Below, in pieces: positions 8,279 to 16,152 of a DNA stretch of 40,349 nt. Made by a program: the position numbers and the translations under genes. The notes under the pieces were generated by a model, which made no database searches, was not told the origin of the DNA, and saw nothing but the letters and a program-made list of their open reading frames with translations. Location: the NCBI GenBank assembly GCA_943328795.2, contig CALQBK020000022.1:1-40349 (forward strand). The letters run 5' to 3'. This DNA comes from Bifidobacterium breve (GTDB taxonomy: Bacteria > Myxococcota_A > UBA796 > SXON01). The first letter of the stretch is position 1. Every line of letters starts with the position of its first letter.

Positions 8279-10200
8279 GGCGAGGGCTCCAGCAGGGAGA
8301 TGGCGGTGGCGAGCAGGGTGTCGGGCGTGACGCCGAGGGGCGTCTTGGTGCAGGCGGCGGTGCCGAGCGAGAGGACGGTGGCGCCTGCGTGGCTGGCGTC
8401 CGCGACGGACACGCTGGATAGCCGGCCGCCGGCGAAGGTGTAGGTGGCCGAGCGGACGAGGTTGCCCGACGGCCCGTAGAAACGCGCGCCCGAGAGGAGC
8501 CCGGTGGCCGCGACGTCGAACTCGGCGCGGGCGAACGCGAGGCCCGAGCCGGGCGTCGCGGTGGCCGTGATGACGCCCGGCTGGCCCGGTGCAGGGGTGG
8601 TCGCGACGGTCCAGCCCGAGGCGAGCCGGGGGTCGATCACGTCCGCGATCGAGAGCTGGCCAAGCAGGCGCTGCGCTAGGCCGACGCGCATCGGCTTGCC
8701 CATCGTCTCGGTCTGGAACCAGGTCGCGCCGCCCGTCTCCAGCACCGCCTGGCGGTGGCCGACGAGCAGCGTGGTGCTGACCGCGAGCGTGTCCGCCCCC
8801 TGGGTGACCACCCGCCAGCCGATGCTCGACTGGGTGTCCTTCACCGCGACGTCGACGGTGCAGCGCTGGTCAGCTGGGGGCGGCGGGCCGAACGCGCTGG
8901 TGAGCGCTCCGGACTCGGCGGCGCGCGCCGGCGACGGCCCGGCCGCGATCGCGAGCAGCACGGCGAGGCCGACCAGGCCGCGCGAGAGCTCGCCGCGGGT
9001 CGCGCGCCACGCGGGGATGGCCGACGCGGTGACAGCGGCCACGAACGTCGCGCTGAGCACCACCACGAACCCGAGCGCGTCGAGCTGGATCCGCGCCGGG
9101 TAGCCCTGGCTGAACCCGGGCGGCGGGGGCATCGGGATCCCGCCCAGCATCGTGACCAGCTGCGAGAACAGCAGCGCGCCGACCCCGCCGAGCGCGCAGC
9201 CGAGCGCCCCGTAGAGCGCGCCCTCCGCCAAGAAGATGCTCGCGACTTGCCGCCGGGTGAGCCCGACGACCCGCAACATGGCGATCTCCGCGCGCCGCTC
9301 GGCGACGACGGCGGCGAGGGCGTGGGACAACGAGAGCACGGTCACGATCACCATCAACGCCTGGAACACGCCAAAGATGCGATCGTAGAGCGCCTTCACC
9401 GCGATGTAGTAGTCGGCGCGCTGGTACCAGGGGCGCGCGTCCAGGCCCGCGAACGCCGGCTCGGCCAGCACCCGGCGCGTCGCGGCCAGCACGGCGTCGG
9501 TGTCCGCCGTGTCGGTGAGCGCGAGCACGAGCAGGTCCGCGGTGGTGCCGTCGGCCAGCGAGAGCGCGGTGTCAAGCGGGAGCACGGCGTACGCGCGGTC
9601 CAGGTCCTGGGCGCCGGTCATCGTGGTGCCGAGCACCTGGAGGTCCATCGCGTTGGTGAGCCCCTGGTCGGTCGTCACCATCGCGGTGACGGTGCTGCCG
9701 GGCTGCACGCCGAGTCGGGCTGCGAGCGGGGCGCCGAGCAAGAGCCCGAGGGGCTTTGCGGGGTCCAACAGCGTGCCGGCGACCGAGTGGGCGAGCGGCG
9801 CGATCTTCGACTCCGCCGCGGGCTCGGTGCCCTGCCCCATGAAGATCCCGGAGCGCCCGTCGACGATGAGCATGCCGACTACGTTTCGGCGTACGGCGCT
9901 CGCCAACAGGCGGTCGTGGATCTCGGGATTGGCGGCGAGCGCGTCGCGCAGGGCGTCGAGCTTCGCGCGCTCGGTGCGGTGCTGCTCGGGGGCGGGGGCG
10001 TCGAACCACGCGGCGTCCGCGACCTGCACGTGCCCGTTGCCGCCGCGGGCGAACGCCTCGGACAGCCCCCAGTACGTGTCGTGGGTGAAGCCGTAGAAGG
10101 TGAGCCCGCCGACCACCGCGTTCGCGAGGCCGAGCGCGGTGAGCAGCGTGCGCTTCGGGCTCCGCGCGAGGCTCTTCCAGGCGAGGCGCAGCGCGTTCAT
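8275..10200 (-). CDS. FtsX/LolE-like ABC permease fused to a LolA-like outer-membrane lipoprotein-sorting domain
   Basis: ATG at 10200 (MNALRLAWKSLARSPKRTLLTALGLANAVVGG); permease part ends ...AIPAWRATRGELSRG and runs in frame into a signal-peptide-like segment LVGLAVLLAIAAGPSPARA followed by a domain with MGKPMRVGLAQRLLGQLSIADVIDP, LolA-like. Confidence 0.75.
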   Translation of the reverse strand: MNALRLAWKSLARSPKRTLLTALGLANAVVGGLTFYGFTHDTYWGLSEAFARGGNGHVQVADAAWFDAPAPEQHRTERAKLDALRDALAANPEIHDRLLASAVRRNVVGMLIVDGRSGIFMGQGTEPAAESKIAPLAHSVAGTLLDPAKPLGLLLGAPLAARLGVQPGSTVTAMVTTDQGLTNAMDLQVLGTTMTGAQDLDRAYAVLPLDTALSLADGTTADLLVLALTDTADTDAVLAATRRVLAEPAFAGLDARPWYQRADYYIAVKALYDRIFGVFQALMVIVTVLSLSHALAAVVAERRAEIAMLRVVGLTRRQVASIFLAEGALYGALGCALGGVGALLFSQLVTMLGGIPMPPPPGFSQGYPARIQLDALGFVVVLSATFVAAVTASAIPAWRATRGELSRGLVGLAVLLAIAAGPSPARAAESGALTSAFGPPPPADQRCTVDVAVKDTQSSIGWRVVTQGADTLAVSTTLLVGHRQAVLETGGATWFQTETMGKPMRVGLAQRLLGQLSIADVIDPRLASGWTVATTPAPGQPGVITATATPGSGLAFARAEFDVAATGLLSGARFYGPSGNLVRSATYTFAGGRLSSVSVADASHAGATVLSLGTAACTKTPLGVTPDTLLATAISLLEPSP

Positions 10201-10267
10201 CCCGCCACCCCGCGCGCCAAGAATGTAACGAAGCTCAGAGACTGAGATTCGTTGCATCGCGGGGGGT

Positions 10268-10957
10268 TCACGCGATCCTCCCACCCGAGAGGCGCAGGAG
10301 GTGGTCTGCGCGCGCGGCGACGTTGGGGTCGTGCGTCGCGACGAGCAGCGCGGCGCCGGACGCGCGGGCCTCGGCGAACAGCACGTCGAGCACCTGCTCG
10401 CCGGTCACGCTGTCGAGCGCGGCGGTGGGCTCGTCGGCGAACACGACGGCCGGCCGGTTCACGAGCGCGCGGGCGATCGCGACGCGCTGGCGCTCGCCGC
10501 CGGACAACGTGCGCACGTCGCGGTCCGCCCGCGCCGAGAGCCCGACGCGCGCGAGCAGGTCGAGGGCCCGGGCCCGCGCGTCCGCCCGGCGCACCCCGGC
10601 GTACTCGGCCGGCAGCATGACGTTCTCGAGCGGGGTGAGCGACACCACCATCGGGTAGGTCTGGTGCACGAACCCGAGCCGCCGGAGCCGAAAGTTGCTC
10701 CGCGCGTCATCCCCCAGCCCGGAGCCGTCCGCGGCCGAGAGGCAGGTGGCGTCGAGCCAGACGGACCCGGACGACGGGGGGTCGAGCAGCGCCGCGACGT
10801 GGAGCAGCGTGGACTTGCCCGAGCCGGACGGGCCCATGATCGCGGTCGCTTCCCCCGCCGCGAACGTGGCGTCCACGTGCGCGAGCGCGGGCACCTGCAC
10901 GGCGTCGAGCAGCCAGGTCCGGGAGATGGCGCGGAGGGAGAAGATCCGGCGCGGGTA
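10268..10957 (-). CDS. LolD/MacB-type ABC transporter ATP-binding protein
   Basis: Walker A GPSGSGKST, signature [15 protein letters not shown], Walker B VVFADEPTAALDS. The listed GTG start (10900) truncates the first strand; the frame is open to 10957 without an ATG, so the true 5' end is uncertain. Confidence 0.85.
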   Translation of the reverse strand, partial: YPRRIFSLRAISRTWLLDAVQVPALAHVDATFAAGEATAIMGPSGSGKSTLLHVAALLDPPSSGSVWLDATCLSAADGSGLGDDARSNFRLRRLGFVHQTYPMVVSLTPLENVMLPAEYAGVRRADARARALDLLARVGLSARADRDVRTLSGGERQRVAIARALVNRPAVVFADEPTAALDSVTGEQVLDVLFAEARASGAALLVATHDPNVAARADHLLRLSGGRIA

Positions 10958-10992
10958 TCATGGAGCGGCTGGGTCGCGCCTGCTCCCGGGCG

Positions 10993-11850
10993 CTACCCGC
11001 TGCGGCGGATCGTCACCCGCGCGGCCGTGCCCTGCGCCGTGCGGTGGACGTGGGAGAACGCCGGGGTGCTCACCCGCTCGGTGCCGTCGAGCACCTCGAC
11101 GACCCGCAGCGCCGCGGCCGTGGACATCAGCCGGGTCTCGGCTGGCGCGACGTTCGGCCCGCGCAGCCCGGCGAGCCGCCACCCGGGCAGCACGGTCGCG
11201 TCGCTCGGCGCGCCGGCCACCAGCGTGTCGACGTCCGCGGCGCCGATCCACACCTCTTCGATAAGCGTCGACCGCCCAGGGCAACGCGCCACCTCGCCGA
11301 GCAGCAGCCAGCCGGACCCCATCGCGCACCGGCCCTCGAGCCCGACGGCGTCGAGCCGGGCGAGGTGCTCGGCCTCCCGCGCGGGGTCCAGCACGTCGAT
11401 CCCGCCGACGAGCGCGAGGTTCACGAGCCCGTCCTGCAGCGCCAGCACGGCCTCCAGCAGCGCGGCCTCGAACGAGAGCTCCTCCTGGGAGACCGTGACG
11501 TTCGCGCCGTCGAGGCTGCACGACCGCGCGACGTAGAACGCAGCGGCGTTGCCGACAGACCCCGCGAACGCCATCGGGCTGCACCACGGGCGCTCGGCGT
11601 GCAGGATCCCCTCGCCGAGCGGCACGGCGGCCTCGGTGTTGCCGAGCCCCGTGCCCATGAACACGCCGACGTTCGCGTGCTTGAGCGCGAGCGGGTCCGC
11701 CGCGGCCAGGCACGACTGTGCGCCGACCTGCGCGAGCTTCACGTAGTTCCCGATGCGCCGGAAGCCCTTGCCGAACGTCGCGAGGTGGCGGGCCTCGACG
11801 TCGTCGCTCGTCTTGGCCCACGCGAGGATCGAGACGGAGGGGCTACGCAT
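10993..11850 (-). CDS. Ketosynthase-like chain-length-factor protein lacking the catalytic Cys
   Basis: ATG at 11850 (MRSPSVSILAWAKTSDDVEARHLATFGKGFRRIGNYVKLA) overlapping the KS stop; thiolase-fold segments (NVGVFMGTGLGNTEAA) but VSQEELSFEAAL where VSTACAS is expected. Confidence 0.75.
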   Translation of the reverse strand: MRSPSVSILAWAKTSDDVEARHLATFGKGFRRIGNYVKLAQVGAQSCLAAADPLALKHANVGVFMGTGLGNTEAAVPLGEGILHAERPWCSPMAFAGSVGNAAAFYVARSCSLDGANVTVSQEELSFEAALLEAVLALQDGLVNLALVGGIDVLDPAREAEHLARLDAVGLEGRCAMGSGWLLLGEVARCPGRSTLIEEVWIGAADVDTLVAGAPSDATVLPGWRLAGLRGPNVAPAETRLMSTAAALRVVEVLDGTERVSTPAFSHVHRTAQGTAARVTIRRSG

Positions 11851-12985
11851 CGCGCACCGCGAAGGCGACGCACGAGCCGCCGAAGCCGAAGGAGTTGAAC
11901 ACGTGCACGCCGCGGGGCGCGACCCGCACGGCCGTCGCGGGGATGACGCCGATGTCGGGGTCCGGCTCGCCAAACCCCGTCGACGCAGGCAAGAACCCCG
12001 CGTCCAGGCAGCCGAGCCAGAGCGCGGCCTCGATCGCCCCGGCCGCGCCGAGCGTGTGCCCGATCGCGCCCTTCAACGACGCGAACGGCGGGCGGCCGCC
12101 CGTGAACGCCCGGGCGATGCCTCGGCCCTCCGCCAGGTCGTTGTCCACCGTGCCGGTGCCGTGCGCCTTCACGCTCACCACCTGCTCGGGGTTGACCTTC
12201 GAGTGGGCGAGCGCCCCGCGGATGACGGCCTCGACGGTGGAGCCGTCCGTGGCCGAGCCGGTCAGGTTCGACACGTCGATGCGGTTGGCGCTGCCGAGCA
12301 GGTGGAACGCGCCCGCCGCGCCGCGGTCGATCACGAGCACGCCGCAGCCCTCGCCGAGCTGCAAGCCGGCGCGCCGCACGTCGAACGGCCGGCAGGGGTT
12401 CGGGTCGCACAACAGCAGGCTGCGAAAGCCGTAGACCGTCATGTTCGCGAGCAGGTCGAAGCCGACGACCACCGCGCGGTCGCACGTGCCGCCCCGCAGG
12501 TGGCTCGCCGCGGCGGCGACCGCGGCCGCGCTCGACGTGCAGGCCATCGAGAACGTCGCGACGGGCCCGGTCGCCCCGACTTGGAGCGCGACGGCCTCGG
12601 CGACCTCGCCGACCCCGCGCCGCCCGAACCAGGGCGACGCGGCGGGGTTGGTCAGCCGCTCGTGGTACAGCGCGATGTCCGCGTCGACGAAGAAGCCGCC
12701 GGTGGTCCCGACGAACACGCCCGTCACCCCGTCGCTCGGCCCAGCCTTGCGCACGGCCTCCTCGACCGCGAGCGTCACCATCGTGCGCGCGCGCTCGTCG
12801 AGCGGGCAGTCGAGCGGCGCCTCGCCCGCGTAGGGTCGGCCCCCGTTCACGTCGACCAGGTGGGCGGACCGCGTGGTCGGCCCGAGGCCGCGGCGCCCTT
12901 CTCGGAGCGCGCGAACGGCGTCCGCGGTGGTGAGCCCGAGGGCCGAGACCGCGCCCCAGCCGGTGATCGCGAGCGGCGCGGTCAT
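11843..12985 (-). CDS. FabF-type beta-ketoacyl-ACP synthase II
   Basis: Active-site FSMACTSSAAAV, HGTGTVDND and KGAIGHTLGAAGAIEA motifs; FNSFGFGGSCVAF at the C-terminus. Confidence 0.9.
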   Translation of the reverse strand: MTAPLAITGWGAVSALGLTTADAVRALREGRRGLGPTTRSAHLVDVNGGRPYAGEAPLDCPLDERARTMVTLAVEEAVRKAGPSDGVTGVFVGTTGGFFVDADIALYHERLTNPAASPWFGRRGVGEVAEAVALQVGATGPVATFSMACTSSAAAVAAAASHLRGGTCDRAVVVGFDLLANMTVYGFRSLLLCDPNPCRPFDVRRAGLQLGEGCGVLVIDRGAAGAFHLLGSANRIDVSNLTGSATDGSTVEAVIRGALAHSKVNPEQVVSVKAHGTGTVDNDLAEGRGIARAFTGGRPPFASLKGAIGHTLGAAGAIEAALWLGCLDAGFLPASTGFGEPDPDIGVIPATAVRVAPRGVHVFNSFGFGGSCVAFAVRDA

Positions 12986-14664
12986 CCGGCGTCGGGCCCC
13001 GGGGCGGGCCGCCGCTGGAGCACGGGCAGCACGGTGTCCAAGATGGTGACCGGGCGCTCGCCGAGCGCCGCCAGCACGGGGCTCTCGATGCCCGGCACGT
13101 CACGCTGCGCCTCGCCGAAGATCTCGGAAGCGAGCTGGTCCAAGCTCGCGAGGCCCGTCCCGAGGCGCGCCAGGAACTGGTCCCGGTCCAGCGGGTCCTT
13201 CAGGCCGCGGTTGAGCTCCCGCATGAAGGGCATCCCCGCCATGTTCACGAACACCGGCGCCACCTTGATCCCCGCCTTGTGCCACTCGCGGAACAGCTGC
13301 TGCACGGCCAGGTTGATGTCCCCGGCCCGGTCGAGCTCCGCCTTGCGCTCGGAGAACAGCATCATGTCCGTGAGCCGGCCGTGGAAGAAGAACGCCGCGG
13401 GCATCACCCAGTAGTACGCGAAGTCCCAGATGATCTTGAGCGTCATCACCTTCGCGTTGCCGTTCATGTGCATCTGGCCCTCGTAGAGGGTCAGGTGGCT
13501 GTCGTAGAAGTTGAAGAAGATGCGGTTGTACACGTTCGCCCGGGCCCCGATGCGCTCGCCCGCGAGGTCGCGGACCACGAGGTCGGTGATCAGCGTGTTG
13601 CTGATGCCGATGTAGTCGCTGCCCGGCGAGTAGAACGGGTCCAAGAACGCGCCGGCTTCCCCGGTGAGCGCCCAGCGGTTGTTGTCGTAGAGCTGCGTGC
13701 AGCTGTAGCTGAAGTCCTTGAGCGCCAAGAAGTCCTGGAGCTGGGCGCCGTCGGCGATCACCTGGTCCAGGTAGGCCGCGGCCTGGGGCTCGAACTTCCG
13801 GATCCAGGCCATCGACTTTTCGTACGAGGCGATGGTGCCGAACGGGTGCAGATCGGCGTCCACGACGATGCCGACGCTGTGGCTGCCGGACGCGAGGGGG
13901 ATGAACCAGAGCCAGTAGCCGGCGCCGCAGAAGTGCACGGTCGAGAGCCACCGCTGGCGCTTCCCGCCGATGCGGTTGGTCCACCCAGGGTCGTCCGAGA
14001 AGTCGTCGACCTTGAGCCGCTTGTCGTAGCGCCACCACGTCGCGTTCGCGTCGTGCCCGTTCTTCTTCTGGAGCCCGAGCTTACGCTTGAGCAGGCTCGA
14101 CCGGCCGGAGGCGTCCACCACCCACCGCGCGTCGACCCTCACGGTGTCGCCCTCGGCCGCGCCGGGGGGGCTGAACGTGACGCTGTGCGTGCCCGCGCGC
14201 TCGGCGAGCGTGACCTCGCGGACCACCGCGCCGTGCACGAAGTGCGCGCCGGCGGCGAGCGCCTCGACGCCAAGGTGGTTCTCGAACCGCCCGCGGTCGA
14301 TCTGGAAGCTCTCGGTCTCGAAGAACGTGTTCCCGCCGAGCTCGGTGCGGGTGGTGATGTCCATCGGGTCGTCGGCGTCGAAGAAGTACCGCAAGCCGAG
14401 CTTCGGGAGCTGGTCCTTGCGAAAGTGCTCGAGTTGGCCGAGCACGCGCGTGAAGTAGTGGGCGCCGATCTCGACCGACGACTCGCCGACCTTGTGGGCG
14501 GCCTCGTCCACCGGGTGCGCCTTCTTCTCGATCACGAGGATCCGCGTCTCGGGCCGTTGCTGGAGGAGCTGCAGCGCGAGCGTGAGGCCGGCGAGCCCGC
14601 CGCCGAGCACGACGACATCGTAGGCGGGGAGGAGGTCCGCGCGCGCGGTGATCGCGGGCGTCAC
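12982..14664 (-). CDS. FAD-dependent oxidoreductase of the flavin-dependent halogenase-like superfamily
   Basis: GTG at 14664; GGGLAGL Rossmann motif, KVGESSVE, GYWLWFIP (WxWxIP) and GEAGAFLDPFYSPGSDYI. Confidence 0.8.
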   Translation of the reverse strand: MTPAITARADLLPAYDVVVLGGGLAGLTLALQLLQQRPETRILVIEKKAHPVDEAAHKVGESSVEIGAHYFTRVLGQLEHFRKDQLPKLGLRYFFDADDPMDITTRTELGGNTFFETESFQIDRGRFENHLGVEALAAGAHFVHGAVVREVTLAERAGTHSVTFSPPGAAEGDTVRVDARWVVDASGRSSLLKRKLGLQKKNGHDANATWWRYDKRLKVDDFSDDPGWTNRIGGKRQRWLSTVHFCGAGYWLWFIPLASGSHSVGIVVDADLHPFGTIASYEKSMAWIRKFEPQAAAYLDQVIADGAQLQDFLALKDFSYSCTQLYDNNRWALTGEAGAFLDPFYSPGSDYIGISNTLITDLVVRDLAGERIGARANVYNRIFFNFYDSHLTLYEGQMHMNGNAKVMTLKIIWDFAYYWVMPAAFFFHGRLTDMMLFSERKAELDRAGDINLAVQQLFREWHKAGIKVAPVFVNMAGMPFMRELNRGLKDPLDRDQFLARLGTGLASLDQLASEIFGEAQRDVPGIESPVLAALGERPVTILDTVLPVLQRRPAPGPDAG

Positions 14665-14963
14665 TCGCCGATCTCCCAGCCTTTCTCCTTCGCGATGTGC
14701 GCTGCCAGCGACGAGACCGACCGGAACGCAGCCTTGGCGGCGGACAGGTCCTCGATGCGGACACCGTACTCCTTGTCGATCGCGGCGCTGATCTCGATCG
14801 CGTCGAGGCTGCCGAGGTCGAACTTGCCCCCGCCGCGGATCAGGCGCTCCTCGTCGTCGATGTCGCCAGGCTCGATGTCCTGGAGGTCGCACACGTCGAC
14901 GATGATCTGCTTGAGCCGGCTCTTGAGCTCGGCCAGGGAAGGGGCTGGGGAGGCGGGTGGCAT
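14661..14963 (-). CDS. Acyl carrier protein
   Basis: 100 aa; KSRLKQIIVDVCDLQDIEPGDIDDEERLI...DLGSLDAIEISAAIDKEYGVRIED with the phosphopantetheine Ser in GSLDAIE. Confidence 0.9.
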   Translation of the reverse strand: MPPASPAPSLAELKSRLKQIIVDVCDLQDIEPGDIDDEERLIRGGGKFDLGSLDAIEISAAIDKEYGVRIEDLSAAKAAFRSVSSLAAHIAKEKGWEIGE

Positions 14964-14974
14964 GGCGGACGGGC

Positions 14975-15742
14975 TTAATGCGATCCGGCGTCCCGCGTCC
15001 CGGCGATTCTCTGCTGGACGACGCGCGCTACGAACAGGGGGTTGCCGACCAGGAACCGCTTCCAGAGCCGGCGGGGGTCCACCAACAGCCGCGCCAGCCA
15101 CTCCTGGTTGGTGTACAGGAGCTCCGGGCCCCGGCTCACCTCGCCGGACACGAAGTCGGCTGTCGCGCCGACGCACCACGTGACCGGCGCGTCGATCCGC
15201 GCCCGGTTCGCCGCGACCCAGCGCTCCTGGATGGGCGTGCCCATGCCGACGAGGACCACGTCGGGCCGCGCCGCGTTGAGCCGGGCGAGCAGGTCGTCGT
15301 GCCCGGGGCCCTGGCTCGGGTGGTACCCGTGGTCGGTGAACACGAACTGGACGCCGGGGTGCTGGGCCTCGAGCGCGCGCGCCGCGCGGTCGGTCACCCC
15401 GGGCTTCCCGGCGATCCACGCGAGCCGCCAGCCCCGGCCCGCCGCGTGCACCGCGAGGTCGTGGATCCAGTCCGCGCCGGTCATCCGCCCGGGCAACGCG
15501 CGCCCGAGGATCCGCGCGCCGAGCACGACGCCGCTGCCGTCCGCGAAGCACACGTCCGAGGCGTTCAAGAAGCCCCGCAGCGCGGGGTCGCTCGCCGCGG
15601 TGTTCAACACGTGCACGTTCACGTAGGAGACCGTCGCCTGGCCCCGGGCGTCCACGAGCCCGCTGACGCGCTCGAGCAGGGTGTCGAGCGTCAGGGCGTC
15701 GACGCCGACCCCGAGGAGCTGCACGGGCCGCTGCGCGCTCAC
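14975..15742 (-). CDS. WecG/TagA/CpsF-family glycosyltransferase
   Basis: VSYVNVHVLNTAASDPALRGFLNASDVCFADGSGVVLGARILG...RMTGADWIHDL...VLVGMGTPIQERWVAANR...VGATADFVSGEVSRGPELLYTNQEWLARLLVDPRRLWKRF. Confidence 0.88.
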   Translation of the reverse strand: MSAQRPVQLLGVGVDALTLDTLLERVSGLVDARGQATVSYVNVHVLNTAASDPALRGFLNASDVCFADGSGVVLGARILGRALPGRMTGADWIHDLAVHAAGRGWRLAWIAGKPGVTDRAARALEAQHPGVQFVFTDHGYHPSQGPGHDDLLARLNAARPDVVLVGMGTPIQERWVAANRARIDAPVTWCVGATADFVSGEVSRGPELLYTNQEWLARLLVDPRRLWKRFLVGNPLFVARVVQQRIAGTRDAGSH

Positions 15743-16143
15743 GCACCCTCCGCCGGTGGGTCGAACAGCGCGGCCGTCAGGCGCGCCCGGCACACCAGCG
15801 CGCCGCGGTGGTGGACCTCGCCGCGCGCCTCGGTGATCTTGAGCCGGCGCTCGACCACCTCGACGGTGAATGTGAGCGTACACGGCGGGGACGCCGCGGC
15901 CGGGAACTCCGCGGCGGGGACGCCGAGCAGCACGGCAGCGCCGGTCTCCCCGTGCAGGCTGCCGAGGCACGCCATCGCCTGCGCGAGCCCCTCGACGAGC
16001 TGCATCCGCGGGACGGTGGCGGGCCAGCCCGACGCGTCGAAGTCTCCCTCGGCGGTCAGCGTCCCGCCGTCGAAGGCGACGAGCCGGTCGAGCAGGAGCT
16101 GGGGTCGGCGGTGCGGGATCAGCGAGTCGGGGGACGGCAGCAC
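15739..16143 (-). CDS. FabZ/ApeP-like 3-hydroxyacyl-ACP dehydratase (hotdog fold)
   Basis: 134 aa; LIPHRRPQLLLDRLVAFDGGTLTAEGDF...QLVEGLAQAMACLGSLHGE. Confidence 0.8.
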   Translation of the reverse strand: MLPSPDSLIPHRRPQLLLDRLVAFDGGTLTAEGDFDASGWPATVPRMQLVEGLAQAMACLGSLHGETGAAVLLGVPAAEFPAAASPPCTLTFTVEVVERRLKITEARGEVHHRGALVCRARLTAALFDPPAEGA

Positions 16144-16152
16144 GGGCGGGGT

